Below, piece by piece: positions 14,940 through 23,073 of a stretch of DNA of 53,013 bases (positions within the stretch are counted from its first letter, which is position 1; every line of letters begins with the position of its first letter). Made by a program: the position numbers and the translations under genes. This DNA is from Anaeromyxobacter sp. PSR-1 (GTDB lineage: Bacteria > Myxococcota > Myxococcia > Myxococcales > Anaeromyxobacteraceae). The notes under the pieces were generated by a model. It was not told the origin of the DNA, did no database searches, and saw only the letters and a list, made by a program, of their open reading frames with translations. The stretch spans positions 1-53,013 of the forward strand of contig NZ_BAZG01000013.1 in NCBI RefSeq assembly GCF_000964525.1. Direction: 5' to 3'.

Positions 14940-15650
14940 ATGGCTTCGATCACATACGGCTCGGGGAAGCTGTTCTTCAAGAACCCGACCACCTCCCAGG
15001 TCTACCAGGTGATGGAGATGACCGACGTGGAGCTGAGCTACGAGGGCTCCACGAAGGAGTACTACGGCTCGCGGCAGTTCCCGATCCTGAGCGTGACCGG
15101 GCAGAAGAAGGTCAGCGGGAAGGCGGGGACCGCCTTCATCGACGGCAGGCTTCTCTCCGTCATCCTGAGCGGCACGACCACGGCCGGCCGGGAGGTCCTG
15201 AACGAGATCAGCGTGACCGGCTCCTCGGCGACCGTCTCGCCGACCGGCACGTCCTTCGCCGCGGACTACGGCGTCGTCGACGCCGCCCGGAACCCGATGA
15301 GCGTCACGTCCTCGGCGCCCGCTGTCGGCGCGTACGCGGTCAGCACCGGCACCGGCGCGTACACGTTCAACGCCGCGGAGCCCGACCCGAAGGCGATCAC
15401 GTACTCGTACAACACCGGCTCCGGCTCCACCTTCACGATGAAGAACGCCGTCCAGGGCGTGCAGACCGGGTTCACGCTGTTCCTCCAGCAGCGCGGCGCC
15501 GACGGCGAGCTGTTCGGTGTGAAGCTGAACTCGGTCGTCATCCCGGGCCTGTCCTTCGCGTTCAAGGCCGAGGACTTCTCCGTCACGAACCTCGACTTCG
15601 TGGCGCAGGTCGACGCCGCGGGCGACCTCGGCAAGGCCTTCACGGAGTGA
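14940..15650 (+). CDS. major tail tube protein
   Basis: A strong ribosome site (AAGGAG) precedes this 236-residue beta-rich protein. The first part (FFKNPTTSQVYQVMEMTDVELSYEGS) and the Gly/Ser/Thr-rich strands are typical of tube subunits. It includes an Ig-like or linker section, PTGTSFAADYGVVDAARNP. The segment GSTFTMKNAVQGVQTGFTLFLQQ leads to a conserved C-terminal sandwich half. The order tube-chaperone-tape measure fixes the identity. Confidence 0.85.
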   Translation: MASITYGSGKLFFKNPTTSQVYQVMEMTDVELSYEGSTKEYYGSRQFPILSVTGQKKVSGKAGTAFIDGRLLSVILSGTTTAGREVLNEISVTGSSATVSPTGTSFAADYGVVDAARNPMSVTSSAPAVGAYAVSTGTGAYTFNAAEPDPKAITYSYNTGSGSTFTMKNAVQGVQTGFTLFLQQRGADGELFGVKLNSVVIPGLSFAFKAEDFSVTNLDFVAQVDAAGDLGKAFTE

Positions 15651-15655
15651 TCGCC

Positions 15656-15964
15656 ATGGCCGACGCCGTGACGATCGGTGGCCGCGAGCTGCGGCCGGCG
15701 CCCCTGACGCTCCGGGGGATCCACGCGCTGATGAGGGCGGGCCACGTCTCCAAGCTGCCCAGGTACGCAGAGCTGCCCGACCACGAGCAGCTGACGCTGA
15801 TGGTCGGCTTCGTGGCGGCCGCGCTCGGCATCGAGGAGCCCTGGCTCTGGGACAACGTCGGCGTCGCGGACTTCGACGCGCTCCGACGGTTGTTCGAGGC
15901 GGTGCTGGAGGCGAGCAGGTTGGTCGGGGAGAAGCCCGAACCGGGGGAAGCGGTGAGCCGCTGA
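15656..15964 (+). CDS. tail assembly chaperone, first frame (gpG-like)
   Basis: From the ATG at 15656 the product has 102 residues: MADAVTIGGRELRPAPLTLRGI, then helices including HEQLTLMVGFVAAALGI and DALRRLFEAVLEASRL. A GTG three codons earlier, overlapping the tube stop, is the alternative start. Small helical proteins here bind the tape measure before assembly. Near the 3' end the sequence CCG GGG GAA could allow a -1 shift into the next frame, which is open across the junction. Confidence 0.75.
   Translation: MADAVTIGGRELRPAPLTLRGIHALMRAGHVSKLPRYAELPDHEQLTLMVGFVAAALGIEEPWLWDNVGVADFDALRRLFEAVLEASRLVGEKPEPGEAVSR
15943..15949 (+). promoter_or_regulatory. possible -1 frameshift site in tail chaperone
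   Basis: The heptamer G GGG GAA lies in the first chaperone frame, five codons before its TGA. The -1 frame is open from before 15901 to 16161. P-site slippage on GGG is perfect; the A-site match after slipping is imperfect. Confidence 0.4.
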
Positions 15965-15975
15965 CCGAGGACGGG

Positions 15976-16161
15976 TTGGCGGCTCTCGTGGTGATGCTCA
16001 TGTCCGACCTCCACTTCACGTGGGACCGGGCCTGGGAGCTGACCTGGCCGGACGTCCTCCTCATCGACCGGGGCAACCGGTACCGGAGCAGGGCCGCGGA
16101 GCGCGCGCCCAGGGCGGACAAGAGGGGTCACGCCGAGTTCATGAAGTTCATCGGGGGCTGA
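15976..16161 (+). CDS. tail assembly chaperone, second frame (T-like part)
   Basis: Read alone from a TTG this gives 61 residues (MAALVVMLMSDLHFTWDRAWELTWPDVLL...). No ribosome site precedes the TTG, and the frame is open further upstream, so it may be made only as a -1 fusion to the first chaperone, as with lambda G/GT. The WDRAWELTWPDVLLID segment resembles short downstream chaperone frames between tube and tape-measure genes. Its stop lies four bases before the tape-measure ATG. Confidence 0.6.
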   Translation: MAALVVMLMSDLHFTWDRAWELTWPDVLLIDRGNRYRSRAAERAPRADKRGHAEFMKFIGG

Positions 16162-16165
16162 CGAC

Positions 16166-17584
16166 ATGGCGAAGCAGATCGGCCTCGGCGTGGTCATCGA
16201 CTTCGCCGACGCGAAGCGGGGCCTGGAGCAGGTCAGGGGCGGGATGGAGAAGGCCCGCTCCTCGGCGCAGACGTTCGGCAACGCGCTCGGCTCGCTCAGC
16301 TCGGAACTGGGCTCGGCGGGTCGCGCGTTCGGTGGCCTCGCCTCGGCGCTGGCCGCCGGGTCGCTCGCCGGAGCGGCCTCCGCGGCCTTCATGACCATCA
16401 TCGGCTACCTGAAGGACGTCCAGAGGGAGACGGCCGAGACCGCTAAGGCGTTCGACGAGAAGCTGAAGGGGAGCCTCGAGAAGCTGACGGGCTACGTCGA
16501 CGCGGCCCGCGCCGCGCGGCAGGAGGCCCAGGGGATGGACCCGAAGCTGATCGAGTTCGGGAGGGAGCTGGTCGCGGTCCAGCAGAAGATGCAGGAGCTC
16601 AGGAGGGTCGCCCGGGAGAAGCAGGGCGGCAACCTGTTCCCCGAGCAGTTCCGCGAGATGGAGGAGCTCCGGAAGCAGTACGACAGGGTCATCCAGGCCC
16701 GGCGGCAGTACGTGCAGGAGACCGCCGCGGGCGCCTCGGCGAAGGCCGCCACGAAGGCCGCGCAGGACGCCAGGCGCGCCGACCAGGACGCCACGAGGGA
16801 GGCCGCGCGGCAGGAGGACGAACGCGCCCGTCAGGGCCAGGCGGCCCTCGACGCCCGGGCCCGCGCCTACGAGAGGTCGCAGAGGCAGCGCCTCGACGAC
16901 GCCAAGAGGCAGGCGCTCGCCGAGGCCGAGGCGATGACCGGCTACGAGGAGGAGGGCGCCCGGGCCCCGGAGTACCAGGACCTCAAGGCGGGTGACTTCG
17001 CCGCCGACCAGCGCCGGTACAACGAGGAGCTGGGCCGGAGCATCGCGCTGAGCCAGCGGTGGGGCTCGACGGTCGGCGACGTGTTCGGCCAGCTCGCGAC
17101 GGGCCAGATGAACGCCGCCCAGGCGGTCGCCGCGATCGGCCAGCAGATCATCCAGACCGTCACGCAGACGGCGATCGCCTCGGTCACCGCCGATGCGACC
17201 CGGGCCGCGGCCGGTGCCGCCGCCTCGCAGGCGGGGATCCCCGTCGTCGGCCCGGCGCTCGCCATCTCGGCCATGGGCGCGATGCTCTCGGCGGTACTGG
17301 GCCTCCTCGGCAACATCGGTGCGAGGGCCAAGGGCGGCCCCGTGTTCTCGCGGTCCCCATACCTCGTCGGCGAGCGCGGCCCGGAGCTGTTCGTCCCGGG
17401 CATGGCCGGGACCATCGTGCCGAACGGAGGGCTCGCCGCGGCCGGGGCCGGCGCCGGCCAGTCGGTCGTCAACAACTACGTCATCCAGGCCATGGACACG
17501 CGTTCGTTCTACGCGGCGCTCAAGAGCAACGACGGCCAGCTGATCCGGGTGCTGAACGAGGCGGCCAAGGACGGGAGGTTCTGA
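16166..17584 (+). CDS. tape measure protein
   Basis: The 472-residue protein should set tail length; at about 0.15 nm per residue it predicts a short tail near 70 nm. Features: an Ala/Ser-rich start with a hydrophobic segment at about 45-75 (LASALAAGSLAGAASAAFMTIIGYL), long coiled coils from about 85 to 290 rich in Arg, Glu, Gln, Ala, then a second hydrophobic stretch at about 345-385 (GAAASQAGIPVVGPALAISAMGAML) and a C-terminal glycine-rich part with GGPVFSRSPYLVGERGPELFVPG. That last segment is common at the ends of tape-measure proteins. Confidence 0.9.
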   Translation: MAKQIGLGVVIDFADAKRGLEQVRGGMEKARSSAQTFGNALGSLSSELGSAGRAFGGLASALAAGSLAGAASAAFMTIIGYLKDVQRETAETAKAFDEKLKGSLEKLTGYVDAARAARQEAQGMDPKLIEFGRELVAVQQKMQELRRVAREKQGGNLFPEQFREMEELRKQYDRVIQARRQYVQETAAGASAKAATKAAQDARRADQDATREAARQEDERARQGQAALDARARAYERSQRQRLDDAKRQALAEAEAMTGYEEEGARAPEYQDLKAGDFAADQRRYNEELGRSIALSQRWGSTVGDVFGQLATGQMNAAQAVAAIGQQIIQTVTQTAIASVTADATRAAAGAAASQAGIPVVGPALAISAMGAMLSAVLGLLGNIGARAKGGPVFSRSPYLVGERGPELFVPGMAGTIVPNGGLAAAGAGAGQSVVNNYVIQAMDTRSFYAALKSNDGQLIRVLNEAAKDGRF

Positions 17585-17587
17585 TCG

Positions 17588-17971
17588 ATGTCCAACGACG
17601 TGTTCCCCGACCTTCCGGGCCTGGACGTCGAGGTCGACCGGACGACCCTCTACCGGACCAGCATCTACGAGACGGCCGGCGGCAAGGAGCAGCGGGCCGC
17701 GTGGTGGTCGTCGCCGAGGTACCGGTACCGGCTCCGCTGGAACGTCCTCCGCGCCGACGTGGCCGCCGCGGCGCCGTGGGCCGCGTACAGCGAGGCGGCC
17801 GCCGTCCAGAGGTTCTTCGATGTCCACCTCGGCGCCTGGGACTCGTTCCTCATGGTCGACCCGTACTCGGGCGCCCAGGTCCGCGTCCGCTTCGTCGAGG
17901 ACAGCCTCCGGTTCGCCCGGGAGGTCCCCGGGGTCTGGGCGGCGGAGGCCGAGGTCATCTCGGTGAAGTGA
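17588..17971 (+). CDS. DUF2460 distal tail protein
   Basis: A 127-residue protein of the DUF2460 type that occupies the distal-tail (Dit) position in gene transfer agents and related siphophages. Visible are FPDLPGLDVEVDR, SPRYRYRLRWNVLR, the helix EAAAVQRFFDVHLGAWDSFLMVDPYSGAQV and the closing VRVRFVEDSLRF. These correspond to the family's conserved W-x-L/F-x-D-P core. It forms the ring between tail tube and hub. It is four bases from the tape measure. Confidence 0.85.
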   Translation: MSNDVFPDLPGLDVEVDRTTLYRTSIYETAGGKEQRAAWWSSPRYRYRLRWNVLRADVAAAAPWAAYSEAAAVQRFFDVHLGAWDSFLMVDPYSGAQVRVRFVEDSLRFAREVPGVWAAEAEVISVK

Positions 17972-18073
17972 CCAGGTCACCCAGGATGACGTCGGAGTGA
18001 CCCGGATCCCCGGGCCACCAATACCTATGGGGTGCACGCTCCGTCACATCGGAGCCCATCGGAGGAGCCCAGG

Positions 18074-18940
18074 ATGAAGTCGATCGGTGACCAGCTGCAG
18101 TCGACGCTCTACGGGGCGGACGTCCACCTCATGGCGGAGCTGTTCACGTTCGAGTTCGGGGAGGTGACGCAGCGCTGGACCTCGGCGGACACGGACGTCG
18201 TCTCCGGAACCACCACCTGGTCGTCCTCCGGACCTGGGATCACGAAGGGGAGGTCGAGGACCAGGACCGGCCTCCAGGTGGACACGATCGACATCACCCT
18301 CATCCCGGGCGCCGCGACGCTGGCCGGCACGCCGATCCTCCAGGCCGCCCTCCAGGGATCGTTCGATGACGTCCGGGTCCTGGTGCAGCGGGCGTACTTC
18401 TCCGGCAGCTGGGGGACGGTGGCCGGGGTGGTCACCGACTTCGACGGCCGGGTGGTGAACGTCGAGCCCGGCTCCACCCGGATCGACCTCACGGTGAAGT
18501 CGCTGGTCGCCTCGATGTCCAGGGCGTTCCCGCCGAGGATCGTCCAGGTCCCGTGCCCGTACCTCCTCGGCGACGGCCCGTGCGGGGCGGACCTGGCCCC
18601 GCACACGTTCGGCCGGGTGGCATCCTCGGGCTCGACCACGACCGTGGTCAACGTCGGCGCGTCCACCTTCACGACGGACGACCTCAGGATCGGGACGCTC
18701 TCGGTCACCACGGGGCCGATGAGCGGCAGCGTGCGGACGATCGTGTCCAACTCCCAGGCCGCCACCGGGATCACGGCGGTGGAGGTCACCCCGGCGCTGC
18801 CACAGGTCCCAGCCTCGGGGACCGGGGTGGTCCTGCGCCGTGGCTGCGACCACACGCTGCTCCGGTGCAGCGGAACGTTCTCGAACATCGCTCGGTTCGG
18901 AGGGTTCCCGTTCGCCCCGAGCACAGACGCAGGAAGCTGA
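18074..18940 (+). CDS. DUF2163 baseplate hub protein
   Basis: From the ATG behind GGAGGAG the product has 288 residues. The N-terminal DUF2163 part carries LMAELFTFEF, TWSSSGPGITKGRSRT and a beta-rich core with YFSGSWGTVAGVVTDFDGRVV. The C-terminal BR0599-type part has PCPYLLGDGPCGADL, and near the end RGCDHTLLRCSGTF...FGGFPF, with the conserved Cys pairs of the family. It corresponds to gene-transfer-agent hub proteins. In that order a NlpC/P60 peptidase gene usually comes next, but here it is missing and the tail-tip gene follows after three bases. Confidence 0.85.
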   Translation: MKSIGDQLQSTLYGADVHLMAELFTFEFGEVTQRWTSADTDVVSGTTTWSSSGPGITKGRSRTRTGLQVDTIDITLIPGAATLAGTPILQAALQGSFDDVRVLVQRAYFSGSWGTVAGVVTDFDGRVVNVEPGSTRIDLTVKSLVASMSRAFPPRIVQVPCPYLLGDGPCGADLAPHTFGRVASSGSTTTVVNVGASTFTTDDLRIGTLSVTTGPMSGSVRTIVSNSQAATGITAVEVTPALPQVPASGTGVVLRRGCDHTLLRCSGTFSNIARFGGFPFAPSTDAGS

Positions 18941-18943
18941 CAG

Positions 18944-21900
18944 ATGGCGACCAGGATCGATCAGGACAGGCCGGCGGCAGGAAGCGAGGACCAGCACCCG
19001 CCGTACATCCCACCCAAGCCGGCGCTGCCCCCGCAGACCAGGCTCGGCGAGCCGCTGGCCAAGGTGTACGGCAACGCCCGGGTCACGGCCCGGGCCGTCC
19101 ACACCTCGGGGAGGACGGCGGCGTACCTGACGGCGTCAGGCCAAGTCCCGACGCTCTACAGCGGCAACTACCGGGGCCAGACGCTCGCGATGGTCTGGGC
19201 GATCTGTGAGGCGCCGGTCGCGGGAATCGTCAACGCCTACCGCGACGGGGACCTCGTCCAGCTCTTCCACCTGGTCGGCCAGGGAGGCTGGTACGAGGTC
19301 ATCACCGGCAGCGCCGCCCCGACGTGCAGCTTCGTGACCTACGGCTCCGGTCCCGGCCCGACCTTCGCCGGCACCGCCCAGTTCCGGTCCAACATGTTCG
19401 GCACTCCGGAGGGCAAGGTCCCGCGGATCGAGTTCGGCGTCATCGGCATGCTCAGCCATCCGGCCGACGTGCTGGTGGACCTGGTCGCCTCCGGATCAGG
19501 CATCCCTGCCTCGGCGGTCGAGACCGGATCCTACCGGGCCTACTGCGATGCCATGGGCTTCACGCACGTGGACCGGGGAATCGACGACGCCACGAACGTC
19601 GCCGACCTCATCGACGAGCTGATGCGCGACACCGACAGCACGATCGTCTGGTCGAACGGTGGTCTGCGGGTCATCCCCAACGGCACGTTCGCCACGGGGT
19701 CGTACACGCCGCCGACCGCCTCCGTCACCCTCGACGCCGACGAGCTGCTTCGGACGGAGGGCGAGGACCCGGTCACCGTCGAGCGGGTCCCCGAGGACGA
19801 GGTCTTCAACGAGTTCCCGATCAGCATCCAGAACAACGACGCCAACGGCTCGACCGACACCTACTCGCTGCCCGACGCCGGGCACCAGGCCGCCCACGGC
19901 CAGCGCCGCGCGCCGACCATCACCAGCGCCTGGATCAAGAACCCGAGGCAGGTGATGACGCTCAGCGGCCTCATGGCCCAGCGGTCGATCACGCGCCGCA
20001 ACCGGTACAGGTTCCGCGTCGGTCCCCGCTGGTCCGCCCTGGAGCCCGGCGACCTCCTCGGCCTGACCGAGCCGATGCTCGGCCTCAACGATCGGACGGT
20101 CCGCATCACCTCCATCGAGGAGGAGGACGACGGCGGCCTCCGGATCGAGGCGATCGAGTGGCCGCACGTGGCCTCGGTGGACGTCACCCCCCAGGCCCAC
20201 GACGGCTACGACGACGGCCTCGTCAGGCTGTACGCCCCGCTGGTCGTTGAGAACGTGTCCGTGACCGCCAGCGACGCGCTGAGCACCGGGACCATCGCCC
20301 TCGGCTCCGCCTCCGCTGCCCAGGCCACGGCCAGCCAGGCGTTCACGACGGCGTCTGCCGCCTTCACGACGGCCTCATGGGCCCTCGGCACCGGCACCGT
20401 CGCGCTGAACAGCGCCACGGTCGCGTTCAACACCGCCTCCATCGCGCTGACCTCGGCATCGCGGGCGCAGGCCACCGCCTCCAACGCCCTCGCCATGGGA
20501 TCGGCAGCGCTGACCACCGCGTCCCTCGCGTTCACCACCGCCTCATGGGCCCTGAGCACGGGCACGGTCGCCCTTGGCAGCGCGTCGCAGGCCCAGGCGA
20601 CTGCGAGCCAGGCGTTCAGCTCCGCCTCCGCGGCGTTGTCCGGACTCGCCGGGAAGGTCAGCACCGACCTCGGCAACCTGCCGCCGGGCACGATCACGGG
20701 CATCCACGTTGGCTCGGGGACCCTGAGCGGGACGCACATCGCGGCGGCGACGATCCAGGGGGCCCACATCTCGGGCTCGACCATCACGGGTGGGAACATC
20801 GTCGCCGGCACGATCAGTGGCACGCACGTCGCCTTCAGCACGCTGACCGGTCAGCACATCCAGGCGGCCAGCATCAGCGGCAGCGACATCGCGGCGGGCA
20901 CCATCTCCGGCACCAACATTGCCGCCGGGACGATCCTGGGTACCCACATCTCCGGCTCGACCATCACGGGCGGACACATCCAGGCCGGCACGATCTCGGG
21001 CACGCACATCGCCGCCGCGACCATCAGCGGCACGGACATCGCCGCCGCCACGATCTCCGGCAGCCACGTCGCCTTCGGCACGCTCACGGGCGATCACGTT
21101 AGGGCGGGGACGATCTCAGGGACCGAGATCGCCGCCGGCACGCTCACCGCGAGCCACCTCGCCGCGAACATCATCAGGACGAGCAACTACCTCGAGGCCA
21201 CGGGAACGCTCTACCCGGCCGGAACGACCGGGCCCTACGCGAAGTCCGGGTCGATGATGTTCAACAACTCCAGCACCCCGATGCGCATCGCCGCCGGCGG
21301 TGCGTACGTCGGTCAGTGGCTGCTGGACGAGGTGGCGGTTCGGTCCGTCAACGCGGTCGACTTCGACCTGGCCAAGAGCGCCTCGTTCTACCGCGGGGAG
21401 AGCCGGGCGGCCCCCGTCATCTACGACGCGACCAACGGGGATCGGCTCACCGTCTATCAGCGGGGCGGGCTCTGGGACGGGACGGTCCTCCACAACCAGG
21501 CCACCTGGGACTTCGTGCTCCAGCCGAAGTCGGCCTCGGACGGCTTCGACGGCCTCCGCTACCTGGAGGTCACGGTCTACAACAGCGCGCCGAATAACAT
21601 GGGCACCGTCTACGTCCCCGTCCCGGATCGGAAGTACCAGAACGCCCTGCTGACGTCGGCCGACAACTCGATCAAGGTCACGTACACGTTCCACAAGCAC
21701 ACCGACGGTAACCAGTACGTCTACAGCGCGGCCCCCAACAACTGGAACGGCTACCTCCGGGTCAAGCTGCACAACGTCTACGGCTACTCACCGACCCGTG
21801 ACTTCCAGTCAACGAACACGGCCGGCGGGGCGCTGACGGCCGGTGCCTACGCGCTCGGCGGTTCGACCGGCTCGGGCGGCGGTGGAGACACGTCACCGGA

Positions 21901-22309
21901 CCCGATCGGCTGTCCGGTCCCGGAGACCCCGGTCCAACTCTGGGACAAGAGCTGGAAGCTCGCCCGTGATGTTCAGGTCGGTGACCTACTCTGGTCGTTC
22001 TCCGAGGAACGGCAGGAGTACGGCTGCTTCCCGGTCGTCTATGTCGGCCGCGGCGAGCTGGACCTGTATCGCCTTACCACCGAGGACGGGCGCTCGCTCC
22101 GGGTCTCGGTGGGCCACCGGTTCATGACGCCCTCGGGCTGGGCGCTGGTCCAGGACATGAGGCCAGGGGCCGAGATCCTCGGTCAACCGGGCGGCGTGGT
22201 CGCGAGCGTGGCGCCGGACGGCCGCGGCGAGACCTGCCGCCTCACGGTCCGGGATGCCCACACGTATCTGACCGACGGGCTGCTCAGCCACAACGCGACG
22301 AAGCTGTGA
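18944..22309 (+). CDS. tail tip / host-specificity protein with fibre repeats and C-terminal Hint domain
   Basis: The 1121-residue protein has four parts. Residues about 20-420 resemble the N-terminal hub of J-like or 'megatron' tail-tip proteins (KVYGNARVTARAVHTSG, SYTPPTASVTLDADELL, a collar near RYRFRVGPRWSALEPGDLLGL). Residues 441-566 are 18 alanine-rich heptads. Residues 582-741 are 16 ten-residue GTISGTHIAA-type repeats. Residues about 745-975 form a beta-rich tip with a Gly-rich linker (GGSTGSGGGG). Residues 990-1121 are a Hint (intein-like) domain starting at Cys990 and ending with SHN then ATKL. The domain probably processes itself and releases the mature tip. I see no homing endonuclease, and there is no C-terminal extein beyond four residues. 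Confidence 0.88.
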   Translation: MATRIDQDRPAAGSEDQHPPYIPPKPALPPQTRLGEPLAKVYGNARVTARAVHTSGRTAAYLTASGQVPTLYSGNYRGQTLAMVWAICEAPVAGIVNAYRDGDLVQLFHLVGQGGWYEVITGSAAPTCSFVTYGSGPGPTFAGTAQFRSNMFGTPEGKVPRIEFGVIGMLSHPADVLVDLVASGSGIPASAVETGSYRAYCDAMGFTHVDRGIDDATNVADLIDELMRDTDSTIVWSNGGLRVIPNGTFATGSYTPPTASVTLDADELLRTEGEDPVTVERVPEDEVFNEFPISIQNNDANGSTDTYSLPDAGHQAAHGQRRAPTITSAWIKNPRQVMTLSGLMAQRSITRRNRYRFRVGPRWSALEPGDLLGLTEPMLGLNDRTVRITSIEEEDDGGLRIEAIEWPHVASVDVTPQAHDGYDDGLVRLYAPLVVENVSVTASDALSTGTIALGSASAAQATASQAFTTASAAFTTASWALGTGTVALNSATVAFNTASIALTSASRAQATASNALAMGSAALTTASLAFTTASWALSTGTVALGSASQAQATASQAFSSASAALSGLAGKVSTDLGNLPPGTITGIHVGSGTLSGTHIAAATIQGAHISGSTITGGNIVAGTISGTHVAFSTLTGQHIQAASISGSDIAAGTISGTNIAAGTILGTHISGSTITGGHIQAGTISGTHIAAATISGTDIAAATISGSHVAFGTLTGDHVRAGTISGTEIAAGTLTASHLAANIIRTSNYLEATGTLYPAGTTGPYAKSGSMMFNNSSTPMRIAAGGAYVGQWLLDEVAVRSVNAVDFDLAKSASFYRGESRAAPVIYDATNGDRLTVYQRGGLWDGTVLHNQATWDFVLQPKSASDGFDGLRYLEVTVYNSAPNNMGTVYVPVPDRKYQNALLTSADNSIKVTYTFHKHTDGNQYVYSAAPNNWNGYLRVKLHNVYGYSPTRDFQSTNTAGGALTAGAYALGGSTGSGGGGDTSPDPIGCPVPETPVQLWDKSWKLARDVQVGDLLWSFSEERQEYGCFPVVYVGRGELDLYRLTTEDGRSLRVSVGHRFMTPSGWALVQDMRPGAEILGQPGGVVASVAPDGRGETCRLTVRDAHTYLTDGLLSHNATKL
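20264..20641 (+). repeat. 18 in-frame heptad repeats (TASxAxx) in tail-tip gene
   Basis: Eighteen uninterrupted 21-bp units encode heptads of the form [TS]-A-S-x-A-[LFQ]-x, such as TASQAFT, TASAAFT, TASWALG and SASRAQA. A higher-order copy of about five heptads (AFTTASWALxTGTVAL) occurs twice. This suggests expansion by recombination. The product is probably a thin alpha-helical fibre bundle. Confidence 0.85.
20687..21166 (+). repeat. 16 in-frame ten-residue repeats (GTISGTHIAA) in tail-tip gene
   Basis: Sixteen 30-bp units encode decapeptides of the pattern [GAS]-T-[IL]-x-G-x-[HDNE]-[IV]-x-x. The regular Thr/Ile and His/Ile alternation is that of a beta-solenoid or triple beta fibre. A longer unit beginning HISGSTITGG occurs twice. 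Confidence 0.85.
21911..22306 (+). other. Hint (intein-like) domain at the tail-tip C-terminus
   Basis: Residues 990-1121 show block A CPVPETPVQLWDKSWK...DVQVGDLLW with Cys1, block B SVGH (1055-1058) with the His that activates the N-terminal scissile bond, and block F/G TVRDAHTYL ... LLSHN with His1106, His1116 and Asn1117. The residue after Asn is Ala, not Cys, Ser or Thr, so standard splicing is not expected. This is the state seen in bacterial intein-like domains, which cleave or modify the upstream chain. Confidence 0.8.
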
Positions 22310-22323
22310 TGGAGGAACGGAAG

Positions 22324-22569
22324 ATGGGAACGATCTACCGGGTCAGCTGGATGGCCCGCCAGGAGGACCAGGTGCAGCTCCAGGTCGACGTCGTCGACGA
22401 CACGACCTCGGAGGTGATCGTCCGGGACTGGATCTTCGTCCCGGTCACGGCAACCCAGGCCGACGCCGCCGCCGCGGTGTCCGCCGCGGCCCAGCGGGCC
22501 TACCAGCTCGACCAGGAGCGGCGGAGCGCCGAGGCCCTGTTCATGGGCCTGTCCGGCAGCATCGGGTGA
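22324..22569 (+). CDS. small phage protein after the tail tip
   Basis: GGAGGAA at 22311 sets the start at 22324, giving 81 residues (MGTIYRVSWMARQEDQVQLQVDVVDDTTSEVIVRDW...). A beta-rich first half is followed by an Ala-rich helix (AAAAVSAAAQRAYQLDQERRSAEALF). The gene follows the tail-tip stop directly and precedes another small gene by 10 bases. Homologues of this shape are common between tail-tip and lysis genes in siphophages. Function unknown. Confidence 0.65.
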   Translation: MGTIYRVSWMARQEDQVQLQVDVVDDTTSEVIVRDWIFVPVTATQADAAAAVSAAAQRAYQLDQERRSAEALFMGLSGSIG

Positions 22570-22579
22570 GGGGCGCGTG

Positions 22580-22969
22580 ATGTCCGAGGACTCCCTCATC
22601 CGGTTCGTCACCGAGAACCCGGCCCTCAGCGCCGCCCTCGGCGCGGTCGGCCTCCACCTGTACCGGATCCGGCGGCAGCTGCTCGCCGATCGGCGGGAGG
22701 ACACCCAGGCCCGGCGTGAGCAGCTGCACGAGGACCTGAAGCTCTTCTTCGGCAACGGGGGAGGGGAGCTCATCCGCCGGATCGTCCGCGACGAGAACGC
22801 CAAGCAGACCGAGGGGCAGGCGGAGGCGGTCCGCGTCGCCATCCAGCAGCACGAGGAGCGGACCGACCTCAGGATCATGCGGTCGGTGGAGGAGCTCCGG
22901 CTCCAGGTGAACGACCTCGAGGACCGGATCGACGGCCTGGACCGGCCCCGGGTGGCCCGTCCGAGGTGA
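22580..22969 (+). CDS. phage protein with N-terminal hydrophobic helix and coiled coil
   Basis: A 129-residue protein (start ATG 22580, GTG three bases earlier possible). Residues 8-28 (VTENPALSAALGAVGLHLYRI) could be a membrane helix. About 30-60 are a charged helix (RRQLLADRREDTQARREQL), and about 65-125 a longer coiled coil (LRIMRSVEELRLQVNDLEDRIDGL). One membrane helix plus coiled coil is compatible with a holin-associated or spanin-like protein, but no lipobox or typical holin pattern is present. Unassigned. Confidence 0.6.
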   Translation: MSEDSLIRFVTENPALSAALGAVGLHLYRIRRQLLADRREDTQARREQLHEDLKLFFGNGGGELIRRIVRDENAKQTEGQAEAVRVAIQQHEERTDLRIMRSVEELRLQVNDLEDRIDGLDRPRVARPR

Positions 22970-23073
22970 CGGCGGGCCCGCCGTTGGGCCCGGGACCGGA
23001 GGTAAGGGGAAACCATGGCCGGCGGACGGGGTCACTCCGATCGTCACGGAGGGTGTCAGGTGGCCATGGTCAA

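Noticed and set aside
21911-22306. a splicing-competent intein interrupting the tail-tip gene
   Set aside because: There is no C-extein beyond four residues, no +1 Cys, Ser or Thr, and no homing endonuclease. A C-terminal Hint processing domain fits better.
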